Shown piece after piece: positions 1-13,220 of a DNA stretch of 64,000 bases. Numbering within the stretch: the stretch's first letter is position 1; the number at the start of each line of letters is the position of its first letter. Both the position numbers and the translations under genes were made by a program. This DNA comes from Apostichopus japonicus (Eukaryota; Echinodermata; Holothuroidea; Aspidochirotida; Stichopodidae): positions 5,230,501 through 5,294,500 of the forward strand of contig NC_092576.1 of assembly GCF_037975245.1 (NCBI RefSeq), in the 5' to 3' direction. The notes under the pieces are model-generated. The model was given only the letters and a program-made list of their open reading frames with translations. It ran no database searches and was not told the DNA's origin.

Positions 1-1390
1 CGTCAAATGGCTGGTTACACCTACCCACACATATGTGCTGCACACATGATAAAAGCTGTTTCCCAGCATTTACGGAAAGAAACAGATGACAAACAAAAGA
101 AGCAGTTCGCCCTTTACTGTTTTGCTCTGCTGCAAACGGCGTCATCGTTGCGACAAGCAAAGAAAATATTCACACATATGTGCTCTGTATTTCAACCGTC
201 CAATAGGAGTCCGACGATTTTGCAAACTCTTGAAGTTCTTCAAAAGTTGATAATGAAGTCGGGGGTTTATGACAACTTGGAAGAAGTTTCATCGGAAAAC
301 GAGGAACAATGCGATGAAGATTTCGACACGAGCGTAGAGAGGCAACAATCGATGAAGAATTCATCGCCTTGGCGAAGGGAATTTGTTGAAGTTGCAAGTA
401 ATGGAGCAAGTAGACAAGAGCAAAGTAGTGAAGACATCGAAGAATGTAAGAATGAGTACAAAATGCCAGGTTTCGTTCAAGTTCTGTTAGATAACTTTCT
501 CTATGTCTTTCCAATGTGGAGCGCACTTTTCCTAGGTAATCTGGACAGGTATGCTTGTGACAAAGCTTACCCAATCTCAGGTGATTTTCCAAAGCGAACA
601 ACCAATGCCTTGATTGAGAACTGGTTTGGGAACATCAAAAAAGATTTTCTACCGGGCGTGAGATGTCGCATGAGACCAGGGGAATTTATAAGGAAGGAAG
701 TCGTTGATATTATGGGTAGGTTAGGGGAGGTCGAAATGAAACACATCTATCGAAAAAAGACAGCAAAAGAAGATAATGGAAATGCTTAAGAAAGTTGGTA
801 TAGAAGAACACCATCAAAACAGCGAAAGCAGGGCAAGTATTTCACATCTCCTTAGCGGATTCCCACCCCCAAACAAAGTAGCACACACATAATACGGAAG
901 AGAGCAACATCCAGGAATCCAAAAAAGGAAAACACTAAAACACCAACAGATCATACATCAATTCCAGCTGCTAAGCAACAACTTCAAAGCATCCCAAGAT
1001 GGGGAGGATGTGTGAAGTACAAAGGAAAAACGGTCGAGATGGAGAATACCTGCCCAATTGACAACTTAATTCTGATAATATCCAGAATGCTAGAAGAACA
1101 TGCAAATGTAAAGCTTGCTTTACAGGACGGTCGCGACCATGTATGCAATCAAATTATCACAGTGGCAGCTTACGGAAGCAGCGGTGATTGGAATATGGCA
1201 AAATTCTTTTTGTTACACGATGTCTGCAAGTATGAGTTACAAGTACAAACCCCACAGACGTGGAATGTGCATGTATGGAAGCGAACATGAGGCGGTCGTC
1301 GAACACCTTGGTGGAATACAAAGCAGTGTCCAGATTTCAAATTGTTCTAAAGACAATTGTCCCGAAAGCAAAAAGTTCGATATTCTGTGA
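1..1390 (+). pseudogene. Decayed transposon-type gene, 5' end outside window
   Basis: One frame runs from the window edge and reads as protein to 1290, but stops TAA at 787 and TAG at 853 interrupt it. Sequence after each stop still looks coding in the same frame. Recognisable blocks are PHICAAHM near residue 7, NALIENWFGNIKKDFL near residue 200 followed by RPGEFIRK, and WGGCVKYKGKT...NTCPIDNL around 1000-1070. From memory, such blocks occur in transposon-derived proteins of invertebrate genomes; I cannot name the superfamily. Near 1265-1275 homology seems to move to another frame (MYGSEHEAVVEHLGG, ending at 1390), which implies a frameshift. Two stops plus a frameshift make it a dead copy. 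The alternative, a short functional protein ending at 789, is less likely. Confidence 0.6.
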
Positions 1391-1588
1391 CATTGAACTT
1401 CAAAGGTAACTCACAACCCTACGAGGAATTTGGTCATAGCATGAATGGAACTAACAAGACTACTGGCATGGATGTGTGGCCATTTCATTTAATCTTTTAG
1501 AGCAGCAAAAAGGACAAGATTTCCTACATCGATCATAACCGTGCGGTTACATATGGAACAGCCGCTTGATTGATGTATATACACAAAC

Positions 1589-1590
<2 letters not shown>

Positions 1591-1667
<77 letters not shown>

Positions 1668-1690
1668 TATGTGTGTGCGTGTGTGTGTAT
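1591..1690. repeat. Compound microsatellite (AT)n-(GATA)n-(GT)n
   Basis: An uninterrupted AT run passes into about seven GATA units and then an imperfect GT/GC tract ending near 1690. Confidence 0.95.
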
Positions 1691-2780
1691 TTTGTTACGT
1701 GGGAATGCGAGAGGTCTCGGTAATTATTTTTTATCGAGACACAAGCCTGGGTTCGTTTCCGTGAGGAACACAGACAAATTGACGAGTCTAGAGAATTTGA
1801 ATGAGAACGTAACTATATTGAACAATGGGGTTTGAACCAACAACAACAAGTGGTAATTACAAATATATAGAAAATTACTCACAAACTTAACAAGATAGGA
1901 TATACTTTAAAACACGCTGGTCTCTTCCAACGGCGATATCCCTCAGCGGCCACGACCTTGATGACGACGATTCTCGGTCCGTTTTACCGCGAAAGTCACT
2001 GGTCCTCGACGAAGTTTCTCGCGATCCCAGAAACAGCAGTCACCTTCTTTCCAGCGATGCTCCAAAATAGAAGACGGACTTCCAGCAACAATCTAGAAAA
2101 GCACAAGTCGAACTTCTCGCCGACCAAATATTACCAGAGTCAGTCCAAAATCAGCTTTATAGCCACCAACTCCTGGCGTAACGAACTTCCTCAACGGAGA
2201 CAGAAATTCTTCACCTTCTCCGAAATAAAGACTGGAAAACTGTAGTTTCACAGCAAAGTCCTCTTCAAACTTCTGAATGGAAGTGTAAAATCAATCTTGG
2301 TATTGATATCTCAATCCCTCCGAAACTACTGGCAGTTGAGCACTGACGATATATAGTAGAATGGTATAATATGTGTCGTCGCTTGTATTCGTTCAGAAAC
2401 TGATAAACTTTCCGATCTGGGGCGGCTTTTATACGATTCGCCATGTCAAGAATCATCTAGATCTTTCTCGATACACCTGAGTAACAATTCGACCCAGTTT
2501 CTACGTTTCGCGGAAGTCCTTTGCATATCTCGCGAACATTCCAGAGAATCCACGAAGAGGCGTGTACAACGTGCAACAGGACTTCATGTAAACCGACGGT
2601 AACACGAGACCAGCGTGTCATCATAAGGAATATACCAGAACAATCGTGTATTGCTCATTACATAAATAACATGCTGACACGTTAACCCGACCTAATTTCT
2701 CAAATATTGATTGTCACGTAGGCCATTTCAAATACTTTCTATCATATAACATTAGGTTTCTCACTAGCAGTGACTAGCGT
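1691..2780. other. Gene-free stretch, possible old interspersed repeat
   Basis: No frame here reads as a recognisable protein. The start (TGTTACGTGGG at about 1694) resembles an LTR terminus and the GC-richer 1920-2240 part contrasts with its surroundings, so a solo LTR is conceivable. I found neither a partner terminus nor a target duplication. Confidence 0.3.
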
Positions 2781-2794
2781 TAAGCTACAATGGG

Positions 2795-3376
2795 CCCTCG
2801 TAACACTATGTTCCGACGTCTCTATGTTCCGATATCTCTATGTTCCGACGTCTCTGTGTTCCGACAAATTTTTGAGACTCTAATTTTTTTTACCCAATTT
2901 TTTTCTGACTCAATTTTTTTTTGGACCAAAATTTTTGACCAGCTTGCTTACGGACCAACTTTTTTCGGACCCAAATTTGTTTTGACCAAACTGATTTTGG
3001 TTCCCAAAACATTTAGTACGAACAATTAACTTTTGGGTCACAAGCAATTTTCTGTCACAAACACTATTTGGGTCTTAACAAACTTTGGGCCCCTTTTTTT
3101 TCTTGAAAAAAATTTGTGCGTCCCAAAATTGTGTCCCCCAAAAAAGGTAGGTCAGAAAAAATGTTGGTCAAAAAAATTGAGTCTCCCCCAAAAGATATTC
3201 GGTCCCAAAAAATTTGGGGCCAAAAAAATTAAGTCCCCCAAAAAAATTTGGTCCGAAAAATGGGGGACCAAAAAGATTGGGTCTCCAAAAAAAAAAATTG
3301 GGTTCGAAAAAATTGTGGTAAAAAAAAAATTCCAAACATATTGTCGGAACTGGATAGAGACGTCGGAACAAAGAGT
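2795..3376. repeat. Low-complexity foldback element
   Basis: The left edge carries TTCCGACGTCTCTATGTTCC-type repeats and the right edge carries the reverse complement (GTCGGAAC...GAGACGTCGGAAC at about 3343-3369). Between them, about 2880-3110 is made of T-tracts separated by GGACC/GACCAA, and about 3110-3340 is made of A-tracts separated by GGTCC/GGTC. The two halves are roughly reverse complements, so a single strand could fold into a long imperfect hairpin. Open frames in it are low-complexity artefacts. Confidence 0.75.
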
Positions 3377-4440
3377 GCTTGTGTACTGTGTACACTTTGA
3401 AACATGCATGTGTCATGTATACTTGTATGTATGTAAGGGGGTGTGCGTTGATGTATGCCCGAGTTTATGTGTGCAAAAGGGAAGGAAGGGAATGCATGAG
3501 GGAAAGAAGGGATCGATATGACGGAGGAATTAGGGGAGTTATTTATGGAGGAAGGAGTTATTGAGTTATTGAAGGAGGGAGGGATATTTACTTCTGAAAA
3601 TCAGTTAAAATATATATGACAACTGATGAAGCGAAGGTTGTTAGGACTTCAAACCCCGTATACAGCTTATCCATGATGAGTACATGCGCTGATCCATGTT
3701 GTAAATAATCAATCGAGGAGAGCCTGAAAGCATTGTAAATAGAGAAGTGTATATATGAATCTATATGAGACGCCAATCTGCACAAGTATTCAAGGAAAAG
3801 TTGTTTTACAATTGTGTCGCAGCTAATAGAGTTTGGAAAATATTGAACGCTTGTCCGTGTGCTCATTACTTTTCAGTGTTTTTTTTTTTTTTTAAGTTAC
3901 GATTGCCTTGCCCTAATAATAATTGTTCCTCCTACCGTGTCTCTTCCACTTAAAGATCTGCTTTATTTTGCCTCCAAGTATATAGCACGTTATAGGTAGG
4001 AAAGCCTGTTTTGTGATTACTTCGTAAATTAAATCAACCTGCGGGCTTCTATTCCGACGGCTCTACAATTAGCCTGCCTAGCTCTTTGTGTAAACACTGT
4101 GTGGAAGTATGTTCATGTCTACAGTGTAGTCACTCATACAGCGTTCACACAACGACCCTCATACAAAACATATATGTGATCGCTTTGCCAGCAGACAAAT
4201 TGGTAAAAAAAAATAGTTAAGTTTACGACAAGGCAGTCGATTACATAATCTCAAGAAACTTTCCCATGTTTTCGTGCCATGATTGTGGTCTTAAAAGCAA
4301 CATGTCTCGAATGGCTGTCTGTTGTCTACCTATGGCATGTAGCCCTCTTTGAAATAATTTTGCTTTACAGGTACAAAATGAAAAGAATCCAAAAATAACA
4401 GTTATTGTCAATGTGAATTTTGACCGTGATTGGTCAAGCT
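3377..4440. other. Gene-free stretch
   Basis: It holds a GT-rich then purine-rich segment (3410-3600) and AT-rich unique sequence. I see no convincing exon. Confidence 0.5.
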
Positions 4441-7400
4441 AATTCGTGCTGGATTTGATTAGGGCCCAAATTGGTCAAGCACTCTTTGGACCGGACAAGA
4501 CGCATTATTGTACTCTTCTACAATGTCCTTAGAGTTAATGTTACCGATTGGTTAGGTGGTCCAAGGAGTGCTGCATGGATTAGGGCCCAAAGCTTTTTCG
4601 TGGTTCCGTTACACTCATTTGAGAAGTAATGATTTAATGGTCAGTTTAATTGGTCAAGCACTCTTTGGACCTGGCAAGACGCATTATGGTACTCTTCTAC
4701 TATGTCCTTAGAGTTCATGTTAACCATCGGTTTGGTGATCCAAGGCGTGCTGCATGGATGAGGGCCCAAAGCTTTTTCGTTGTCCCGTTTCACTCATTAA
4801 AAAGGAATGCTTTACCGGTCATTTAAATTGGTCAAGTTCGTGGTCCCGTTACACTCATTAAAGAAGTAATGGTTTAGTGGTCATTTAAATTGGTCAAGCA
4901 CTCTTTGGACCGGGCAAGACGCATTTTGGTACTCTTTTACAATGTCCTTAGAGTTAATGTTACCGATTGGTTAGGTGGTCCAAGGAGTGCTGCATGGATG
5001 AGGGCCCAAAGCTTTTTCGTGGTCCCGTTTCACTCATTAAAAAGGAATGCTTTACCGGTCATTTAAATTGGTCAAGCACTCGTTGGACCGGGCAAGACGC
5101 ATTATGGTACTCTTCTACAATGTCCTTAGAGTAAATGTTACCCATTGGTTAGGTGGTCCAAGGCGTGCTGCATGGATTAGGGCCCAAAGCTTTTTCGTGG
5201 TGCCGTTACACTCATTTAAGAAGTAATGATATAATGGTCAGTTTAATTGGTCAAGCACTCTTTGGACCGGGCAAAAGACATTATGATTCTTTTCTACTAT
5301 GTCCTTAGAGTTCATGTAAACCGTCGGTTTGGTGATCCAAGGCGTGCTGCATGGATTAGGGCCCAAAGCTTTTCGTGGTCCCGTTACACTCATTAAAGAA
5401 GTAATGATTTAGTGGTCATTTAAATTGGTCAAGCACTCTTTGGACCGGGCATGACGCATTTTGGTACTCTTTTACAATGTCCTTAGAGTTAATGTTACCG
5501 ATTGGTTAGGTGGTCCAAGGAGTGCTGCATGGATTAGGGCCCAAAGCTTTTTCGTGGTCCCGTTACACTCATTTAAGAAGTAATGATTTAATGGTCAGTT
5601 TAATTGGTCAAGCACTCTTTGGACCTGGCAAGACGCATTATGGTACTCTTCTACTATGTCCTTAGAGTTCATGTTAACCATCGGTTTGGTGATCCAAGGC
5701 GTGCTGCATGGATGAGGGCCCAAAGCTTTTTCGTTGTCCCGTTTCACTCATTAAAAAGGAATGCTTTACCGGTCATTTAAATTGGTCAAGTTCGTGGTCC
5801 CGTTACACTCATTAAAGAAGTAATGGTTTAGTGGTCATTTAAATTGGTCAAGCACTCTTTGGACCGGGCAAGACGCATTTTGGTACTCTTCTAAAATGTC
5901 CTTAGAGTTAATGTTACCGATTGGTTAGGTGGTCCAAGGAGTGCTGCATGGATGAGGGCCCAAAGCTTTTTCGTGGTCCCGTTTCACTCATTAAAAAGGA
6001 ATGCTTTACCGGTCATTTAAATTGGTCAAGCACTCGTTGGACCGGGCAAGACGCATTATGGTACTCTTCTACAATGTCCTTAGAGTAAATGTTACTCATT
6101 GGTTAGGTGGTCCAAGGCGTGCTGCATGGATTAGGGCCCAAAGCTTTTTCGTGGTGCCGTTACACTCATTTAAGAAGTAATGATATAATGGTCAGTTTAA
6201 TTGGTCAAGCACTCTTTGGACCGGGCAAAAGACATTATGATTCTCTTCTACTGTGTCCTTAGAGTTCATGTAAGCCGTCGGTTTGGTGATCCAAGGCGTG
6301 CTGCATGGATTAGGGCCCAAAGCTTTTCGTGGTCCCGTTACACTCATTAAAGAAGTAATGATTTAGTGGTCATTTAAATTGGTCAAGCACTCTTTGGACC
6401 GGGCATGACGCATTTTGGTACTCTTTTACAATGTCCTTAGAGTTAATGTTACCGATTGGTTAGGTGGTCCAAGGAGTGCTGCATGGATTAGGGCCCAAAG
6501 CTTTTTCGTGGTCCCGTTACACTCATTTAAGAAGTAATGATTTAATGGTCAGTTTAATTGGTCAAGTTCGTGGTCCCGTTACACTCATTAAAGAAGTAAT
6601 GGTTTAGTGGTCATTTAAATTGGTCAAGCACTCTTTGGACCGGGCAAGACGCATTTTGGTACTCTTCTAAAATGTCCTTAGAGTTAATGTTACCGATTGG
6701 TTAGGTGGTCCAAGGAGTGCTGCATGGATGAGGGCCCAAAGCTTTTTCGTGGTCCCGTTTCACTCATTAAAAAGGAATGCTTTACCGGTCATTTAAATTG
6801 GTCAAGCACTCGTTGGACCGGGCAAGACGCATTATGGTACTCTTCTACAATGTCCTTAGAGTAAATGTTACTCATTGGTTAGGTGGTCCAAGGCGTGCTG
6901 CATGGATTAGGGCCCAAAGCTTTTTCGTGGTGCCGTTACACTCATTTAAGAAGTAATGATATAATGGTCAGTTTAATTGGTCAAGCACTCTTTGGACCGG
7001 GCAAAAGACATTATGATTCTCTTCTACTGTGTCCTTAGAGTTCATGTAAGCCGTCGGTTTGGTGATCCAAGGCGTGCTGCATGGATTAGGGCCCAAAGCT
7101 TTTCGTGGTCCCGTTACACTCATTAAAGAAGTAATGATTTAGTGGTCATTTAAATTGGTCAAGCACTCTTTGGACCGGGCATGACGCATTTTGGTACTCT
7201 TTTACAATGTCCTTAGAGTTAATGTTACCGATTGGTTAGGTGGTCCAAGGAGTGCTGCATGGATTAGGGCCCAAAGCTTTTTCGTGGTCCCGTTACACTC
7301 ATTTAAGAAGTAATGATTTAATGGTCAGTTTAATTGGTCAAGCACTCTTTGGACCGGGCAAGACGCATTATGGTACTCTTCTGCTATGTCCTTAGAGTTC

Positions 7401-8490
7401 ATGTTAACCATCGGTTTGGTGATCCACGGCGTGCTGCATGGATGAGGGCCCAAAGCTTTTTCGTGGTCCCGTTTCACTCATTAAAAAGGAATGCTTTACC
7501 GGTCATTTAAATTGGTCAAGCACTCGTTGGACTGGGCAAGACGCATTATGGTACTCTTCTACTATGTCCTTAGAGTTCATGTTAACCATCGGTTTGGTGA
7601 TCCAAGGCGTGCTGCATGGATAAGGGCCCAAAGCTTGTTCGTGGTCCCGTTACACTCATTGAAGAAGTAATGATTTAGTGGTCATTTAAATTGGTCAAGC
7701 ACTCTTTGGACCGGGCAAGACGCATTATGGTACCCTTCTACAACTTCCTTAGACTTCCTATGACCTATTGGTTAGGTGGTCCATGGCGTGCTGCATGGAT
7801 AAGGGCCCAAAGCTTTTTCGTGGTCCCGTTACACTCATTGAAGAAGTAATGATTTAGTGGTCATTTAAATTGGTCAAGCACTCTTTGGACCGGGCAAGAC
7901 GCATTATGGTACTCTTCTATAATGGCCTTAGAGTTAATGTTACTCATTGGTTAGGTGGTCCAAGGCGTGCTGCATGGATGAGGGCCCAAAGCTTTTTCGT
8001 GGTCCCGTTACACTCAGTAAAGAAGTAATGATTTAGTGGTCATTTATATTGGTCAAGCACTCTTTAGACCGGAAAGACGCATTATGTTACCCTTCTACAA
8101 GGTCCTTAGACTTCCTATGACCCATTGGTTGGGCGGTCCAAGGCGTGCTGGTTTTGATTAGGGCCCAAATGTTTTTATTTCAGTTCCCGTTACGTTTACT
8201 TAAAAAAAATGTTCATTTAGTGGTCATTTTAATTGGTCAAGCACTCTTTGGACCGGGCAAGACGCATTATGGTATCCTTCTACAATGTGTAACGAATTCA
8301 TATGACCCATTGGTAAGGTGGTCCAAGGCGTGCTAGTCTTGATTAGGGCCTAAAGTATTTTTTTTACAATAATTTAAGAAATGATGAAGTACTGGTCATT
8401 TTAGTTGGTCAAGAACTATTTGGACCGGGCAAGATGCATTATGGTACCCTTCTACATAGTCATTAGAGTTCATATGACTCATGGGCCATA
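4440..8490. repeat. ~178-bp satellite array with higher-order repeat
   Basis: The landmark GGTCAAGCACTCTTTGGACC recurs every 178-179 bp (for example at 4652, 4892, 5070, 5249, 5427, 5606, 5846, 6024, 6203, 6381). About 22 full monomers are present. Three extra ~61-bp partial monomers start near 4830, 5784 and 6560. The variant GGGCATGACGC occurs at 5447, 6401 and 7177, spacings of 954 bp (five monomers plus the 61-bp piece) and 776 bp (the same minus one monomer). Outermost monomers (before 4650, after 8040) are more diverged than central ones, the usual picture for arrays homogenised by unequal exchange. Short open frames inside are by-products. Confidence 0.95.
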
Positions 8491-9790
8491 GATAAACCTC
8501 TTTCCACGACCAAATGTTGAACATCTTGTAAGAAAGCTTTTGTCTTGCCACAGGTGTTACGTCGATACCATTGTCGAATACGTAACCGAATAGGTAGCTC
8601 AGTTACTCATTCGCGAATATCGAACGAGGAACGGGGAAAAAGTATCTAACTTCACACCGGTGTTTCAACTGTGGTTGACCGAAATTCGATACCATACAAA
8701 TGCTCGAGTTGAATTGCGTAGGATTATTCACAAAGTGGAGACGCTATTGCTAAATTGTTTCTATGTAGCTTTGCGTTCAGTGTGGCGCTTCTGGGGAGCT
8801 GAAAATCTTTCTGTAGGGTGAGGCATTCAGGGGAATTATATTCGGAAATTTGACCGTTTTTGGCCCTAACATAGACCGAAAAACGTTATTTTTTACATAT
8901 TTTCCCAGAATACAGAGCCATCCCTCTAAATATGCCTGTGAGGCTCCTGATTTGAGTCTGTGTATGTCTTAGCTAGTTGTAGTCGAAAGGGTTAGTTGAC
9001 TGAAGGTTTTCACTGGTCTCACAATTTTTTTTGAAGAAAAAGGTAAAAAACGACCGGTTTTTTAATGTAAACAAATCTTTTAAGACAAAAAAAAGTCAAT
9101 GTGACCCCCTCGGAAAAAGGTTGTTTATTGATAGTAGGTAGTAGATAGGATTGAGGGGAGGGGAATGAACTGGTTTTTAAAGTTTGAATAAGAAATTTCA
9201 AAAGTCAAAGCAATTTGTTTCCCTTTTTTGTGTATTGTTTGTACAAATTTTGTAATTTTGCGCATACTAATTAGCCTTTTATTAGACCCTTGCTCCAGTT
9301 ACAGTAACAACTGAGATGCCAAATATGATGTGGATGAACAACAGCCCATACTTATCACTCCAGAATAGCCCTTGACCAGCATGGAGACCATAACTTTGAT
9401 ATAAACCCTAAATTTGGAAGCCTGTAAAATAAATAATTTATTCGCGAATGAAAATTTAACAAAACGTCAAAAAATCAGTCATATTCCTCACATTCAAACA
9501 TCAAATTATATTTTTCTTATAAAATAACATGTCTTGAACTAATCACACTATCAAATGTCCAGCAGATTTCATCAAAATAATTTCAAATGGGCAAAGGAAA
9601 GTACAGTCTATGTATCAGAACCTCATTTACATATCTAATTAGCTCAATTATAAAAAAAATAAAATTAAAAATTAAAATCTCCTTTCAATACCTATTTGTC
9701 AATACTTGGGTCCCTATTGACAAAAATGACCAAATTTTAAGTAATTATAATGTGTAAATCTTTTTTCCCCAGGGGACAATTATATGATCA
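8491..9790. other. Gene-free stretch
   Basis: AT-rich unique-looking sequence with no exon or repeat that I recognise. The stretch from about 9800 onward is shared with 52.57 kb onward. Confidence 0.5.
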
Positions 9791-10499
9791 CAATTGGGAA
9801 CTATATGGCAGCCTATGGCATCTCATGTGTATACAAATGTGGTTAGTCATAGCTCTCTTCTATGTGCCTTAGTAATTACAAGTAAATATTCCACATGTCA
9901 CAGAGAGTTTCTCGCCCCTTCTCAGGAAGTTATGACTTAATGATACTGTATTTGTAAGGGTGAGGGTTGGGGAAGAAAAACAGTTTATATTCTACAATTA
10001 TATCTATGCCTGGAGTTTCTCGTTATCTGCTGTTCTACCCATTTAATAATTGAGCCTTGTTACAAGACAGACAGGAAGGTATAGGGGATATAACCTTATG
10101 ATACATTACACAAACCATATTCATATATTACGAATTCGTTTCTCGTTCTCCACGAATGCAGATTGTCACAACTACCCCATATGGCATTTCTCTAGAGTAG
10201 ATCTTGATAAGAAAAATTACTAATTGAGTGACCTCAGCAGAAGGTCACCTAACCAACATACCCGTTTCTACGAAATCAAACCATATACACTAATCCCCGA
10301 AAGTCAGATTAATGATCAATGTACTTAATTTTGCCAAAGCTTGACAACACATTTAGCAAAGATATTTACCAATCAGTGACATATCAGTGCGGCAAAATTT
10401 TTAATTTAATTCGGCTAACCGGTGAGAGACCATATCCCCAAAAGTAATAACGAAGCTTTTATGGAATTATCATTTGATGAGGCTTATTTTGGAAACATG

Positions 10500-11480
10500 T
10501 CGTATAGTTACAGGGTATAAGCGACTCCTGTTTGAGGTAGTAGGGACTCCAACTTGGAATAGTAACACCTTCCATTTAGGGTAGTAGTAGCGCCGCCTGA
10601 AGTTTTAGTAGCGTCGCCTGTTTCTATAGAATGATAGTAGAGCCACCTTTTAAGAGTAGCAACGTCACTTACGAGTAGTAGCACGACCTGTTTAAGGTTG
10701 CAGCAAGGAGTTTCCTTGTAGTACCTCCTTGGTTGTACCACATCCTGTTTAGGGTAGTAGCACATCCTTTCTTATTTCGGCGTTCCATACGAATGATTTT
10801 GTTATGTTGATTTTCTGTGACCTAAGCACCATGAACCTTACGTTGTTACATTCGTAATGCTGGTTGTAATAAGTGAAGGCGATACTATCTAGACCTAGTA
10901 CACAAAGAGACGAAGCCTAGTGTACAATAGAATGGGATTACTTAATGTATGGAAATGACTACTATTTGTTCGCATTTATTTTCGCAACCAAGTCTAGTGT
11001 AATTTATGACCTGGTTTGGTTCCAACTTGGAAATGTAGCACTTTTCGTTAAGGGTAGTAGCGCCGCTAATTTACAGTAACATCGCCGCCTGACGTGGTAG
11101 TAGCGTCACCTGTTTAGAATAGTAGTAGAGCCACCTTATTAGACTATCATCGTCACTTACGAGTAGTAGCACGACCTGTTTAAGTTTGTAGCAAGGAGGT
11201 TCCTTGTAACATATTCTTTGTTGAAGCACATCCTGTTCATCATCCTGTGTTTTGGTATTGTAACATTTCGGCGTTCCATGAATGAATCTCTGCAGCGTAT
11301 CGTTGTGTTGATTTTCTGTTACATGACCTTGCACTATGACCTTTCGTTGAGTCATATAGCTGGATTTCAGGTAATATACTGATGCTTCTTTGTTTGTGAA
11401 GGCGATTCTATCTCCACCTAGTGCACAAGAGACGTGGCCTAGTGTACACCAGAATGTTATATTTTAAGGTATGGAATTGA
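10500..11480. repeat. ~0.5-kb tandem duplication made of AGTAG-rich short units
   Basis: 10530-10950 and 11025-11450 repeat the same order of landmarks: ACTTGGAA, GGGTAGTAGnnGCGCCGC, TAGAGCCACCTT, GTAGCACGACCTGTTTAAG, GCAAGGAG, TTTCGGCGTTCC. Block B has this segment once (about 53410-53880). Inside, loosely repeated AGTAGTAGC/GCCGCCTG units recur about every 24 bp. Confidence 0.8.
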
Positions 11481-13160
11481 AGTTACTATTAAGTGGCATT
11501 TGTTTTACAACCATATGTTCAACACGCCGTTTTTATTTCTTTGTTTTTTGGTAACAATTTGTAGGTTATGTCACAAGACAGTAGGCTGGCTGTAAGTGTC
11601 GCTTTTGCATGGGGGTATTCTGTAGCAGGTTTGTTTCAAAGTCAAAGTAAGCTTGTGTACACGACTATAGATTAACTGAGTTAAGGTTCCTTTTTCATTA
11701 TAAAAGGTCCGTTGGGTATTACGGTACGTGGTAATTTGGTTGTCCGTGTGCAGTTTTGATATGGTATTTTAATTTCATTAATATGACTCAGAATGTGGCC
11801 AGATGTACAGTAGCTATATGCCTGTATTATCATGTATGTGTATGTGTAGCACTAGGTGATGTACATATCTCATTGTGGAAGGTTCCCTCTGAAATATAAA
11901 CGACGAACGTTACAATGTACATGTAAACCTGAGTATCATTAAGTTCTGTAGCATACAGTCAGCATACAATTGTTTCACAAGGCTCTTTCAGAAAGTTTAA
12001 ATTAATATATGAAAATAATTGCCTACTACACTGTAACTGTAACTATTGCAACGCGGTCATAATGGATTCGTCTATACAGTGAATTCACAACAATGAGCGA
12101 AATAGAGAGATAAATATTATTATATAAATATTATTGTGAAATCTATGAATGGTTAGCCCATTTGCGAAGAAACAAAAGTAAGACAAACATAGGAAGTTTG
12201 GTGAATGACAAGTTTCATTGTAAATGGTGTCTCTGACCATATAATGATATCGTAGGTTTAGGTTAAGAGCCATGTTGCTATACCTAGTTAAGTAAGGCCA
12301 TCAATGAGCTTCAGTTCACTAAATATGAACAAAAAGCTTGTTTTATTTCTTTGTCATTCCATGTCAAATCACTAATGAATGTTGCTCGACCCACTTCAAA
12401 CAAATCAGGAAGTTTTTGCCAAGCATGTAATTATTTAATGGGAAATCACTCAAAACTCACTCAAAGTTTGACATTTTCACAGTGCTGTTTCGCCTGTTAG
12501 TTCGCCATTGCACAGGCTTTTTGAGGCCCTACTATTATAGTTTAAGCTCATAGCATGTTTCACGGTCATTGACAATACCTCATGAATGTATTGTACAAAC
12601 AATTTTGAAGCAATGTAGGCCTAACTGATTTTTTTTCTTATTTCTCATTATTTGCTCTAATCATGAAAGGAGGATGTTATTTTAGGAAAGATTCAACTAC
12701 AAACTTCTCCAATAATCTGTTCATTTGACATAAAATGACCCTTCTGTTCAATATGTCAGAACTATTCATACAAATGATATATGCTAATTACTTTACAATC
12801 CTGCTTTTATACCCTATCTTTGGCAAACCACGTCTAGAAGTGGCCATCCACATCTCACACTTTCTTTGACCATAAAGTACAGGATATAACCTCACTGATG
12901 AGTGATGGCCCAACAGCTTATTTGATTTTATTGTAATTCCTTGTAACTTAATTGTAGGTTAGTGAAAAAACAGCACCAAAGAAAATTGGTATGAAAACAA
13001 GTGATTAAAGTGAATGTCAGTGATAGAGAGGATATGAACTTCAAACTCTATTGAAAACAGGTTTTCATGCTACCTTGCTCGTGAGTTACTGTTAACAAAT
13101 GGTCGACCTATATTAAGCGACGGTGGCTTTATCGGCCACTGTAGGTCATAGATTGGAAAT
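11481..13160. other. Upstream region of gene A, no exon identified
   Basis: AT-rich sequence collinear with about 53900-55480. Promoter and 5'-UTR exon probably lie here or further upstream, because the gene B signal-peptide exon begins at its ATG right after an acceptor-like CAG. I could not place a transcription start. Confidence 0.4.
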
Positions 13161-13220
13161 CATCCTATGTATATTCAATTTATGTCACTTCAATTAAGTG
13201 TCAATTTTGTTTCTTTTCAG

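Noticed and set aside
2790-3521. Phe/Lys-rich frames on both strands
   Set aside because: Low-complexity product of the T-tract/A-tract foldback.
3588-3866. 92-codon minus-strand open frame
   Set aside because: No recognisable domain or splice site; no support beyond length.
7438-8336. Open frames in the satellite
   Set aside because: They recur by monomer structure and are broken in neighbouring monomers.
4440-8490. CRISPR-like array
   Set aside because: Repeats are 178 bp, adjacent and without unique spacers, in a clearly eukaryotic sequence.
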